Part shown: positions 17,064 to 24,744 of the stretch, one piece after another | Position numbering within the stretch: position 1 is the first letter of the stretch | Layout: every line of letters starts with the position of its first letter | Origin: Fimbriimonadaceae bacterium | GTDB lineage: Bacteria; Armatimonadota; Fimbriimonadia; Fimbriimonadales; Fimbriimonadaceae | Direction: 5' to 3' | DNA length: 64,000 nucleotides | NCBI GenBank assembly: GCA_022843485.1 | Contig: JALHNM010000002.1 | Span: 158,238-222,237, forward strand | The notes under the pieces: model-generated | Seen by the model: only the letters and a program-made list of their open reading frames with translations | Told to the model about the DNA's origin: nothing | The model's database searches: none | Translations under genes and position numbers: made by a program

Positions 17064-17768
17064 CTAGCGCCAGGCAGACCGGACTGGGCTGTTCGGCCTC
17101 ACCCAGGGGTCGATCTGCTCCCGGGTCAGAAGGACCTCGAACACGCCGCTCGACCACGGGCCCATCTCGTAGGGCGGGAACAGCCAAAGGAGGCCGCGCG
17201 ACGTCACGACGAACCGGTCGAGCGACGCGGCAGGAAGGTCGCGGACGGTGCCGTCCTCCACCCAGTTCGGCTTACCAGAGCGCAGGATCGAGGCCATGAT
17301 CTCGGGCCCTACGGTGGTCGCCGGGTCGATCCCGGGCCGGAGCACGTCGCGCAGCCGGAGGACGACGGGCCGACCCCGGTCGTCGAGGGCCAACGTGTGC
17401 ACTGTGAGCCCGAGGTTGCCGTGTGCCCCCCCGGTGTACTGGGCGATCGAGAGCGAGACGCTCACAAGCCGGTCCGAGGCCGCGTGGACCTCGTAGCTGG
17501 CCTCGTGCGTGTACTCGATCTTGGAGCCCTCTCGGCGCAGGTCGGCCGTGTCCTTGGCGGCCTCCTTGACGAACCGATCGTGCTCGCTCCGGGCCGCGAG
17601 GGCGAGGCGGGAGTTGGCGGCCTTCGCCAGGGGGCCCGTACTCTGGAAGACGGGGAAGGAGGTCTTCGCCGAGTAGAGGCCTTTCACGTTCGCCTCGACT
17701 GTGGCGGAGCGGTGCGCCAGGGTGCTCTGATCGAGCAGCACCGCCGCAAGGAGTGAGAGCATGGTCAT
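17064..17768 (-). CDS. Exported DUF3298 (RsiV/PdaC-like) protein
   Basis: A 234-residue protein beginning with a short signal sequence (MTMLSLLAAVLLDQS). The body matches the DUF4163/DUF3298 pair: an N-terminal half ending in YEVHAASDRLVSVSLSIAQYTGGAHGN, whose YTGGAH motif is diagnostic, and a C-terminal half with LLWLFPPYEMGPWSSG. Related domains occur in the anti-sigma factor RsiV (lysozyme sensor) and the deacetylase PdaC. Function here is unknown, but a cell-wall ligand is plausible. The ATG at 17768 is fixed by the -10 box six bases upstream. It precedes the histidine kinase on the same strand with a 27-bp gap, so the two may be one transcript. Confidence 0.8.
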   Translation of the reverse strand: MTMLSLLAAVLLDQSTLAHRSATVEANVKGLYSAKTSFPVFQSTGPLAKAANSRLALAARSEHDRFVKEAAKDTADLRREGSKIEYTHEASYEVHAASDRLVSVSLSIAQYTGGAHGNLGLTVHTLALDDRGRPVVLRLRDVLRPGIDPATTVGPEIMASILRSGKPNWVEDGTVRDLPAASLDRFVVTSRGLLWLFPPYEMGPWSSGVFEVLLTREQIDPWVRPNSPVRSAWR

Positions 17769-17774
17769 GCCCGT

Positions 17775-17780
17775 AGTATG
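17775..17780 (-). promoter_or_regulatory. -10 box of leaderless DUF3298 gene
   Basis: CATACT on the minus strand, six bases before the ATG at 17768. Confidence 0.5.
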
Positions 17781-17803
17781 ACTGGTTCGGCCGTACCGAC
17801 GGG

Positions 17804-18241
17804 CTAGTGGACGGTCATGCTGTGCTCTTCCGCTTCGAGGGGCCAGGGGGCGGCGTTATGCCCGACCAGCACGCCGACCGGGTCGGTGGGGAAGCGTTCG
17901 AGCCGAGCGAGGCTCCCGCCACCGTCGTCCTCCTCGTCCCAAGGGTCGCTCGGGCCGCTGAATGCGAGCTCGAGCACGCCGTCGGGGAAGAGGTCGTAGG
18001 TGAGGTCGGCCCAAAGCGGGTTCTGACGCTCGACGAGCCGGGCCCGCTCTTCCCGCCCGTAGTGGAGGAACCGGTCGCGGAAGAGCCGGGCGGCCTCGGT
18101 CGAACGGAACAGCCGCAGGTACACGAGGTCGGGCGTCTCTCGACGGAACGTCTTGATCTCGTACACCGCGTCGCGGGCCGACGCGGCGACGCCGTAGCTT
18201 AGGGCCCGTGGGCCGTTCGCAGCGATGAAAAAGCAGGCCAT
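17804..18241 (-). CDS. Degenerate GIY-YIG-fold protein
   Basis: A 145-residue protein from the ATG at 18241. The first 82 residues align by eye with GIY-YIG nucleases of the YhbQ/UPF0213 type: strand CFFIAANGPRALSYGVA in place of YVYILxNxPxGTLYxGVT, helix ARDAVYEIK in place of ERRVxEHK, LVYLRLF in place of LVYFE, and the closing ERQNPLWADL in place of ESVNPEWRDL. The catalytic residues are lost: first Tyr to Phe, the second displaced (SYG for YIG), the arginine and glutamate not conserved. It is therefore probably a non-nuclease relative. The acidic tail (PWDEEDDGGGS) has no match. A longer frame starts at GTG 18265. Confidence 0.6.
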   Translation of the reverse strand: MACFFIAANGPRALSYGVAASARDAVYEIKTFRRETPDLVYLRLFRSTEAARLFRDRFLHYGREERARLVERQNPLWADLTYDLFPDGVLELAFSGPSDPWDEEDDGGGSLARLERFPTDPVGVLVGHNAAPWPLEAEEHSMTVH

Positions 18242-18268
18242 GGGTCGCACCCCGAAAACCGACACGTT

Positions 18269-18274
18269 AGTATA
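18269..18274 (-). promoter_or_regulatory. -10 box upstream of degenerate GIY-YIG gene
   Basis: TATACT on the minus strand. It is only three bases from the GTG at 18265 but 27 bases from the ATG at 18241, which favours the ATG with a short leader. Confidence 0.5.
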
Positions 18275-18338
18275 GCGAGGTCGGAGCCGTTCGACAAGGG
18301 GGGCGCCCTCAGTCTGTCGAGAAACTTTGTGCCGAGGG

Positions 18339-19343
18339 CTAGGACGCCTGGATCTGGTCCCGGCCGGCTCGCTTGGCTCGATAGAGGGCGGCGTCGGCCC
18401 GCTCGATCACGACGTCGAGGTCCGTCTCGCTAGGCGCCGCGAAGTCGTAGCCTACGCTGACGCTGACGGCATGGCCGTCGAACACGATCTTGCGGACCCC
18501 GGACGCGATCCTCTCGGCGACCCGCGCCGCCTCGAAGGGGGTGTCCACGGCAACCATCACCGCGAACTCGTCGCCACCGTACCGGGCGGCGATATCGGTG
18601 GAGCGGATGGAGGAGTCGATCACGTCCGCCACCGCCCGCAGGACACGATCGCCGGCAGGGTGGCCGAAGGAGTCGTTGACGGTCTTGAAGTTATCGACGT
18701 CGATGACGAGGAGTGCGAGCACCTGGTCTTCCGGCCGAGGCTGGGCCATGGCGGCGGTGAAGGCCTCGCGGAAGGCGCTGCGGCACACGAGCCCCGTCAA
18801 GGCGTCAAGCTTGGCGTCCCGAACGGCCTGTGCATGGGCGGCCGTCACACGGTGCAGCGCTCGGTGGAGGTGCCACCGCTCCCAGTTCAACCGGGCGACT
18901 TCGCGCTTGAGAGCCGTCTCTGCGTCCCGCAAGGCGGACACGTCGATGACCTGAACGACGAAGAACGCGAGATCCCCGTCGGCGGTGTACGCTGGGCTCA
19001 GCGTGGCGATGGCGTTCCGCACGCCCGGTTCGTCGCCCTCGACCTGGATCGGGAGGCTGCCCGTCTCTCCGATCCGTAGCAGGGAGCGGATCACGCGGGT
19101 CTGGGCGATGTCGAGGCCCAGGGCGCTGGCGAGGGTCTGGCCTCCGAGATCGATCGGGCCTGTCGACTGGCTCGGAGAGAACCGCCGGACGGCGTCGTTC
19201 GCGAAGAGCACCCTCCCGCGCCGGTCTGCGACAAGGGTCGGGGTTCGCGAGCGATCCGCCGCCCGGGCCAACGTCGAACGCAGGGCGTCGAGGGTCGTCT
19301 CCCTCGTCACCGCTGTCCGTTCACCGTTCGCGCCGTCGTGCAT
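18339..19343 (-). CDS. PAS-GGDEF diguanylate cyclase
   Basis: A 334-residue soluble protein that should make cyclic di-GMP from two GTP. A PAS domain occupies about residues 30-140 (TLVADRRGRVLFANDAVRRF, then VIDVSALRDAETALKREV), a signalling helix follows, and the GGDEF domain fills the rest. The active site GGDEF is intact at residues 256-260, and the allosteric I-site RxxD is at residues 247-250, so product inhibition is expected. DALTGL marks the domain start. No EAL partner is seen in the window. Its promoter must lie in the 19344-19500 gap, where no convincing -10 could be chosen. Confidence 0.92.
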   Translation of the reverse strand: MHDGANGERTAVTRETTLDALRSTLARAADRSRTPTLVADRRGRVLFANDAVRRFSPSQSTGPIDLGGQTLASALGLDIAQTRVIRSLLRIGETGSLPIQVEGDEPGVRNAIATLSPAYTADGDLAFFVVQVIDVSALRDAETALKREVARLNWERWHLHRALHRVTAAHAQAVRDAKLDALTGLVCRSAFREAFTAAMAQPRPEDQVLALLVIDVDNFKTVNDSFGHPAGDRVLRAVADVIDSSIRSTDIAARYGGDEFAVMVAVDTPFEAARVAERIASGVRKIVFDGHAVSVSVGYDFAAPSETDLDVVIERADAALYRAKRAGRDQIQAS

Positions 19344-19498
19344 CGTGTTCGCCTCTTGGCCCCGGGGGCCGACACTTCCAATTATTGACGTCCGAAGCGC
19401 ATCTTTGAGGAGCGGCTCTAGGGATTGCCTGGCCTCAAGCGATTACTGGGCCGTGATGGCATCTGCGAGTCACCCGAGAACCGGTAATGAAACACGAA

Positions 19499-19571
19499 GG
19501 TTTTGCGGGAAACTCTGACGTTTGAGCTTGTGTTGAGCGCTCTGGGAATCGAGCGCGTTTTTCCGCAAACC
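19499..19571 (+). other. Nested inverted repeat with terminator-like core
   Basis: The 262-bp gap between the GGDEF gene and the heptose kinase contains two nested stems. The outer arms, 19499-19513 and 19557-19571, pair over about 13 bases with small bulges; the inner stem GCGCTC/GAGCGC (19537-19556) is followed by TTTTT at 19558-19562. Read on the plus strand the core is an intrinsic terminator, yet no plus-strand gene precedes it. It may end an unannotated RNA or be a small palindromic element. The rest of the gap shows nothing recognisable. Confidence 0.45.
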
Positions 19572-19605
19572 TAGCGATACTATGGGGCGAACGTCCCGAA
19601 AGGCC

Positions 19606-20571
19606 TCAAGATCGGAGCGCGGCCCGGAGCTCCTCGGCGGAGACGGTAGCCACTCCGACCTTCCCGACGACAACGGCCGCCGCCCGGACCGCGAGCTGCG
19701 CCGCCTCCGCCACGCTAGCCCCCGACGCCAGGGCCAGGGCGAGGGTCGCGGCGACCGTGTCCCCGGCTCCGGCCACGTCATAGACCTCGACCGGGTGGGC
19801 GGGCACTGCGACCGACTCCCCGGCCGCCGTCCAGGCGATGAGCCCCTTAGCGCCCCGGGTGACGACGAGCGTCTCGACCCCTGTCGCCTCTCGCATCTCC
19901 GCCCCGGCGGCATGGATCGACCCGTCGTCGGCAAACCGGTCGTCCCCGCTCGCGGCCACCGCCTCTGAGACGTTCACCGTCATCACCGTCGCCCCCATGA
20001 GCCACGGCACCGAGCGGGGCTTGGCGTTCACGAGGAACGGCACCCCCGCTTCCCGGCAGGCGGCGATGGCCTTCCTGGCGACCTCGGCCGAGACCACGCC
20101 CTTGGCATAGTCGGAAGCGAGGACGGCGTCCACCCCGGGCAGCGCTTCGGTGAGGGCCGCGAGGAGCCGCTCTGCCGTCAGGGCGTCCAGATCGCGGCGC
20201 TCCTCGCGGTCCACCCGGAGCACCTGCTGGCTCTGGGCGACCACCCGGGTCTTCCGGGTCGTGACCCTGGCCGGTTCCGTGACGACGCCTTCGACGCCCA
20301 CCCCACGCTCCCCGAGGGCCGTCCGCAGTGCCTCGCCTGCGCGGTCCTCGCCCACGACCCCGAACACCGACGCCCGCCCGCCGAGGGCCACGACGTTCGC
20401 CGCCACGTTCGCCGCGCCTCCGGGCACGGCGGTCTCGCGCTGGACGTCGATCACGAGCACCGGCGACTCGGGCGACACACGGCTGGCCTGGCCCCAGACG
20501 TACTCGTCCATCATGAGGTCGCCCAGTACGGCGACCGTCTGCCCGGCGAATCGGTCGAGAAGGCTCGTCAT
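19606..20571 (-). CDS. rfaE1: D-glycero-D-manno-heptose-7-phosphate kinase (PfkB family)
   Basis: Phosphorylates heptose-7-phosphate at C1 in ADP-heptose synthesis for the LPS inner core. From the ATG at 20571 it has 321 residues, the length of the separate kinase domain, with no fused adenylyltransferase (the E. coli HldE second domain). PfkB features: VLGDLMMDEYVWGQ near the N-terminus, VPGGAANVAANVVALGG (substrate lid) and the catalytic DVAGAGDTVAATLALAL near residue 265. The open frame extends far upstream but only through gmhA in another frame. gmhA ends 14 bp before it, giving a gmhA-kinase operon; the adenylyltransferase and phosphatase steps must be encoded elsewhere. Confidence 0.92.
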   Translation of the reverse strand: MTSLLDRFAGQTVAVLGDLMMDEYVWGQASRVSPESPVLVIDVQRETAVPGGAANVAANVVALGGRASVFGVVGEDRAGEALRTALGERGVGVEGVVTEPARVTTRKTRVVAQSQQVLRVDREERRDLDALTAERLLAALTEALPGVDAVLASDYAKGVVSAEVARKAIAACREAGVPFLVNAKPRSVPWLMGATVMTVNVSEAVAASGDDRFADDGSIHAAGAEMREATGVETLVVTRGAKGLIAWTAAGESVAVPAHPVEVYDVAGAGDTVAATLALALASGASVAEAAQLAVRAAAVVVGKVGVATVSAEELRAALRS

Positions 20572-20585
20572 CGCGGCCAGGGACG

Positions 20586-21164
20586 TTACCCCGCCCCCGC
20601 TAGCCGCGCCTCGACCACCTCGATCAGGGCGTGGAGGGCGAGCATGTGGAGCTCTTGGATCCGGTCCGAGGTCGTGCCGGGGGCCAGGACGACGAGGTCG
20701 CACAGCGGGGCGAGCTCGCCGCCGCCGCGCCCGAGCAGCCCGGCGACCACCATCCCGCGCTCGCGACCCGCCTCGGCCGCCCGGAGCAGGTTGGGCGACT
20801 GGCCGGACGTCGAGAGCAGGAGCAGCAGGTCGCCCTCCCGCCCGAACGCCCGCACCGCCCGGGCGAAGACCTGGTCGTAGCCGTAGTCGTTGGCGACGCA
20901 GGTGAGGTGGGTGGGGTCGGCGAGGGCCAGGGCCGGGTAGGGGGCGCGGTCGGACCGGAACCGCCCCGTCCACTCCTCGGCGTAGTGCATGGCGTCGGCG
21001 AGACTCCCGCCGTTCCCCGCGACGAGGGTCTTCCCGCCGCTCCGGAACACCTGTTCCTGAACCTCGGCGAGCCTCTCCAGCACTGCCAAGACGCCCGTGT
21101 CAGCCCGAAACTCCGCCAACACCCGCGCGGCTTCCTCAAAGGCCCCAACGAATCCCTCGCCCAC
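20586..21164 (-). CDS. gmhA: Sedoheptulose-7-phosphate isomerase
   Basis: Converts sedoheptulose-7-phosphate to heptose-7-phosphate, the first step of ADP-heptose synthesis; its product feeds the kinase encoded next. The 192-residue protein is one SIS domain with AGNGGSLADAMHYAEEWTGRF, LSTSGQSPNLLRAAEAGRERG and the C-terminal TSDRIQELHMLALHALIE, all GmhA hallmarks. The GTG at 21164 is fixed by the -10 box six bases upstream. Confidence 0.94.
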   Translation of the reverse strand: MGEGFVGAFEEAARVLAEFRADTGVLAVLERLAEVQEQVFRSGGKTLVAGNGGSLADAMHYAEEWTGRFRSDRAPYPALALADPTHLTCVANDYGYDQVFARAVRAFGREGDLLLLLSTSGQSPNLLRAAEAGRERGMVVAGLLGRGGGELAPLCDLVVLAPGTTSDRIQELHMLALHALIEVVEARLAGAG

Positions 21165-21170
21165 GGGCTC

Positions 21171-21176
21171 AATGTA
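21171..21176 (-). promoter_or_regulatory. -10 box of leaderless gmhA
   Basis: TACATT on the minus strand, six bases before the GTG at 21164. Confidence 0.5.
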
Positions 21177-21203
21177 GCACGGAGGCCGGGGGTGGGGGAG
21201 GAG

Positions 21204-21280
21204 TGGTACTCCGGACGGGATTCGAACCCGCGACCTTCGCCGTGAGAGGGCGACGTCCTGAACCGCTAGACGACCGGAGC
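21204..21280 (-). tRNA. tRNA-Glu (anticodon CTC), CCA encoded
   Basis: On the minus strand the acceptor arm GCTCCGG pairs with CCGGAGT, with a G-U closing pair. The anticodon arm is TCGCC-CTCTCAC-GGCGA with anticodon CTC at 21246-21244, and the T arm holds GGTTCGAATCC. The discriminator A and a genomically encoded CCA follow at 21207-21204. It sits between gmhA and the acylase gene, both also on the minus strand. Confidence 0.95.
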
Positions 21281-21311
21281 CCGCGAGCCCGCCAGTATAC
21301 CGCCCCCCAAG

Positions 21312-23537
21312 CTAGTCCCGGACCGGCCAGACCGGCTTATAGGTCCATCCTCGGGCCAGGGCCACCTGGTCGGCCTCGTGGGGGCCGGTCTCGGCGACGC
21401 CGGGCGGGAGCACGCTCCGCGCGATGGGGCCCTCGCCGAACGTCGTGATCTGGATGTAGGTCCCCCGATTGCCATAGGGCACGGGCGGGCCGTTCGGGGT
21501 GCGGAAGGCGCCCGCCCGGTAGGCCCAGGCGAGCGGGTCCGGGCCGCGCTCCTTAGTGAGCTTCTCGATCGCCGCCTCCATCGCCGCCTGCGCGACCTCG
21601 ACCCGGGTGCGCCCGGCGAGGTAGTCGAACTTCGTCCGCCCCTCGAGCGCCTCGAGCATCACGCTCGGCTGGACGGCGATCTCGAAGAACCGGTCGTTCG
21701 TGAAGTTGCCCACGTGTTGGCGGAAGAGGAGCCGGCGGAGCTGACTCACCGACTCGTCGTAGAGCGTGGCCGCCGGGTCGCCGTCGAGCGCCCACCCGCC
21801 GAACGAGTCCAGCACCCGCCACGCGAGCGGCACCTCGTCGACCGAGTCCACCACCTTCTGGAAGAACGGCATGAACGCCCCGTCGTCCTCGCGGTACCTC
21901 GCGACCGCCCAGACGGCCCGCTCGAGGTCGCCGAGCGTCACCTTCTGCTGACGCAGGAACTTCGCGAGCGCCTGGTTCCGGAACAGCCGCCCCCAAGCCG
22001 GGGTGTCGCCGTTCGGCCACCACGTCGCCGGCTTGTTGTTCCAATTCACGATGAGCCCGGCGGGCGGGTTGTCGACCCGCGGGAGCCGGTCGCGGCCCAG
22101 GAAGCCCTTCCACTCGGCCTCGGGGCCGCTCGGGATCGGGAAGCGCGGGTCGAAGCCGGCCGCCCGGACCGGGTGGTCGCCCGTGTAGCGCCAGCCGATG
22201 TCGCCGTCCCGGGTGGCGAAGAAGAAGTTGAAGTTCACCGAGATCTGTTCCTCGGCCGTCTCGAGCTGCGCCTTCGACCTTGCCCGGTAGACGTCGAAGA
22301 GGCTCGCCCAGCTCGAGAGCTCCTTCTTCCAGTGCCCGCTCCGTTGGCTGAACACGGCCCCGCCAGACCGGCTGTTGAGCACGACGGGACCGTCGTGCGT
22401 CCGCTCGGCGACGAACTCGACCGGCGCTTGGCCCTTCACCGGGATCGACCACTTGAGGCGCTGGATCGGCCGTTTCTGTCCGCCGGAGAGGTAGGAGTCC
22501 GGCCCGTCCGTCTTGGCCCAGACGATGTCGGTGACGTCGCCGACGCCGGTGGTCAGGCCCCAGGCCAGGTAGGGGGTGTTGCCTACGACGATCGCGGGGA
22601 CGCCGGGGACGTTGATGCCCACGACCTTGAGCCCGGGGGCGTCGATCGCGACTTCGTGGACGACGGCGGGCGTGTCGAGGCCCATCTGCGGCCCGCTCAA
22701 CAGCATCGGCCGGCCGGTCGCCGAGCGGCCCTTGCCGACGACGACGGCGTAGGACCCGGTCTTGTACGGCACGCCATGGGCCTGGGCGACCAGCTCGCTC
22801 TCGCGCATCTCGACCGCCCGGATCGACGAGGCCAATTCGAGCAGCGAGACTTTGGGGAGCGCGGCCAGGTGGGCCTCGGTCGTGGCCCGATCGGGGAGCG
22901 GGAACGTCGGTGGGGAAGCTTTGAGCGGGTCTTCGAGCTCCGAGACCGTGGGGATGGCGCGGGCGTCGTTGAACCAGAGGAAGTCGTCGACGACGTCGAG
23001 GGTGCGCTCGCGGACAGGCTGGGTCTGGAGGTAGAGCCAGAGAGCCATGTTGCGCAACTCCCCGGCGCCGCCGGTGCCGAACCGCCGGGCGAGCATCACG
23101 GAGATGGCGGCCGAGTCGAGCTCGGTCCACGGCTGCGGCTCGAACCCGAGTCGGGCGTACCCCTCAGGCAGCGTCCCGGCCGCCTTTCGGGCCTGGATCG
23201 TGGCGTTCACGCCCTTCGCGTACTCCCGCATCGCGACCCTCGCCGGTTCGCCGAGCCCCGCGACCATCGCCGACAGCTCCTCGTCCGTATAGGCCGTTCG
23301 CAGGACCTCCTGGTCGGATCGCAGGCTGTCGCGCCCGTAGACCTCGGCCATCCGCCCCCGGGCGACGCGCCGGGCGTTCTCCATCTGCCAGAGCCGGTCC
23401 TCGGCCACGACCTGCCCGAACGCGAAGCAGGCGGCTTCGAACGTGGGCGCGGTCACTTTGGCCACACCGTAGGCGTCTCTCTCTACTGTCGCAGAGGGAG
23501 GCGCGAGGAGGGCGAGGCCGAGGAGCAGGGCTTGCAT
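21312..23537 (-). CDS. Penicillin-acylase-family N-terminal-nucleophile hydrolase
   Basis: A 741-residue exported precursor of the S45 family (penicillin G acylase, cephalosporin or acyl-homoserine-lactone acylases). It has a short signal peptide (MQALLLGLALLAPPS), the alpha-chain motif VERDAYGVAKVTAPTFEAACFAFGQVVAEDRLWQME, and the processing site TG|SYAVVVG, in which Ser262 becomes the new N-terminus and nucleophile after self-cleavage. GHWKKELSSWASLFD and NWNNKPATWWPNGDT are typical beta-chain segments. The substrate cannot be told from sequence; amide bonds of lipids, quorum signals or peptides are all possible. It acts in the periplasm. Confidence 0.9.
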   Translation of the reverse strand: MQALLLGLALLAPPSATVERDAYGVAKVTAPTFEAACFAFGQVVAEDRLWQMENARRVARGRMAEVYGRDSLRSDQEVLRTAYTDEELSAMVAGLGEPARVAMREYAKGVNATIQARKAAGTLPEGYARLGFEPQPWTELDSAAISVMLARRFGTGGAGELRNMALWLYLQTQPVRERTLDVVDDFLWFNDARAIPTVSELEDPLKASPPTFPLPDRATTEAHLAALPKVSLLELASSIRAVEMRESELVAQAHGVPYKTGSYAVVVGKGRSATGRPMLLSGPQMGLDTPAVVHEVAIDAPGLKVVGINVPGVPAIVVGNTPYLAWGLTTGVGDVTDIVWAKTDGPDSYLSGGQKRPIQRLKWSIPVKGQAPVEFVAERTHDGPVVLNSRSGGAVFSQRSGHWKKELSSWASLFDVYRARSKAQLETAEEQISVNFNFFFATRDGDIGWRYTGDHPVRAAGFDPRFPIPSGPEAEWKGFLGRDRLPRVDNPPAGLIVNWNNKPATWWPNGDTPAWGRLFRNQALAKFLRQQKVTLGDLERAVWAVARYREDDGAFMPFFQKVVDSVDEVPLAWRVLDSFGGWALDGDPAATLYDESVSQLRRLLFRQHVGNFTNDRFFEIAVQPSVMLEALEGRTKFDYLAGRTRVEVAQAAMEAAIEKLTKERGPDPLAWAYRAGAFRTPNGPPVPYGNRGTYIQITTFGEGPIARSVLPPGVAETGPHEADQVALARGWTYKPVWPVRD

Positions 23538-23574
23538 ACCCCGGCGTTTTACCCGTGGAGCCGATCCGCCAAGG

Positions 23575-23775
23575 TTAAGGCAGCGTCTTGTTCCGGGACG
23601 CCGGGAGCGACCTGCGGGAGAACGCCGAGTAGACGACGAACCCGATGCCCGCGACCACGGCGAGGGGGATCACGATCTGGAACAGGAGGCCGACCGCGAA
23701 GCCGATCACCTTCCCGGCGAGCCACAGCGCGGCGAGGCCGATGACGGGGTAGAGGACGATCTTGCCGAAGTTCAT
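23575..23775 (-). CDS. Small two-helix membrane protein
   Basis: A 66-residue protein made of two hydrophobic helices (about residues 5-24 and 28-49) with a short basic tail (SRRSLPASRNKT). No family recognised. It lies 37 bp upstream of the acylase start on the same strand and may be co-transcribed. A GAGG lies about eight bases before its ATG. The hydrophobic pattern and GC-rich third positions make it likely to be real despite its size. Confidence 0.55.
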   Translation of the reverse strand: MNFGKIVLYPVIGLAALWLAGKVIGFAVGLLFQIVIPLAVVAGIGFVVYSAFSRRSLPASRNKTLP

Positions 23776-23838
23776 GGGGGACCCTCATTGCTGGAGACGT
23801 CGGCCCGGGGCGAGAGGTTGTCGCGGGCTGGGACCCGG

Positions 23839-23844
23839 TACCCT
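23839..23844 (+). promoter_or_regulatory. -10 box of leaderless nadE
   Basis: TACCCT ends six bases before the GTG at 23851. It selects this start over the longer open frame from 23788. Confidence 0.45.
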
Positions 23845-23850
23845 AAACTT

Positions 23851-24720
23851 GTGTCCGACTGGGCTGTCTTGAAGGCGCCTTCCACCTATTCCGACTCCGA
23901 CCGTCTCCTCGCCGTCGATCCCGCCGAGACCGTGGCCTGGCTCGTCCGGTTCCTCCAAGACGAGGTCGGGCGGCAACGGGGCTTCATGCGAGCGGTCGTG
24001 GGTCTGAGCGGGGGAGTGGACTCCGCCGTGACGGCCGCCCTTTGTGCCCGCGCCTTCGGGCCCGAGAACGTGACGGCCTTCCGGCTCCCCTACAAGGTGT
24101 CGTCGCCGGAGAGCCTCGCCCATGCCCGGCTCGTGAGCGAATGGCTGGGGGTCGGCGAACGGACGATCGACATCACCCCACTCGTCGACGGCTACATCGG
24201 GACGGCTGAACCCGACGCGAGCGCCCACCGAATCGGAAACGTCTGCTCGCGGTGTCGCATGGTCGTCCTCTACGACCAGTCCGCGAAGCTGGAGGCGCTG
24301 CCGATCGGGACGTCGAACAAGACGGAGCGCCTCTTCGGCTACTACACCTGGCACGGGGACGACACCCCGGCCGTCAACCCGCTGGGCGACCTCTTCAAGA
24401 CGCAGGTCTGGGCCGTGGGCGAGGAACTTGGGGTGCCCGAGGCCGTGTTGCGCAAACCCCCGACGGCGGATCTGGTCGCGGGCCAGACGGACGAGGGCGA
24501 CCTGGGACTCACGTACCCCGAGGCGGACCGCATCCTCGTGCACCTCGTCCGGGGCGTGCCTGCGGGCACGCTCGTGCGCTGGGGGTTCGAGTCCGCGAAG
24601 GTCGAGCGGGCTTACGGGCTCGTCGCACGGACTCACTGGAAGCGAAGGCTCCCAACGACGGCGATGCTGAGCGACACCGCCATCGGCGAGAGCTATCTAC
24701 GGCCCGTGGACGACCGCTGA
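23851..24720 (+). CDS. nadE: Ammonia-dependent NAD+ synthetase
   Basis: Amidates nicotinate adenine dinucleotide to NAD+ with ATP, the last step of NAD synthesis. The 289-residue protein has the PP-loop VVGLSGGVDSAVTAALC near residues 50-66, the substrate region GTSNKTERLFGYYTWHGDDTPAVNPLGDLFKTQV, and no nitrilase domain, so it uses free ammonia. The start is chosen from the leaderless promoter; the 21 codons upstream would overlap the region before the small membrane gene. nadK at 6.75 kb is the following step in the pathway. Confidence 0.93.
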   Translation: MSDWAVLKAPSTYSDSDRLLAVDPAETVAWLVRFLQDEVGRQRGFMRAVVGLSGGVDSAVTAALCARAFGPENVTAFRLPYKVSSPESLAHARLVSEWLGVGERTIDITPLVDGYIGTAEPDASAHRIGNVCSRCRMVVLYDQSAKLEALPIGTSNKTERLFGYYTWHGDDTPAVNPLGDLFKTQVWAVGEELGVPEAVLRKPPTADLVAGQTDEGDLGLTYPEADRILVHLVRGVPAGTLVRWGFESAKVERAYGLVARTHWKRRLPTTAMLSDTAIGESYLRPVDDR

Positions 24721-24744
24721 CCTTGGGCGCCGAGCCGCCCTGCC

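Noticed and set aside
19499-19571. Insertion-sequence or MITE remnant
   Set aside because: The arms are inverted, but I could see no target-site duplication or second copy in the window; left as an unnamed structured element.
19582-19968. Plus-strand ORF preceded by GATACT
   Set aside because: The box touches the ATG directly, too close for transcription to start before it, and the ORF is antisense to the heptose kinase.
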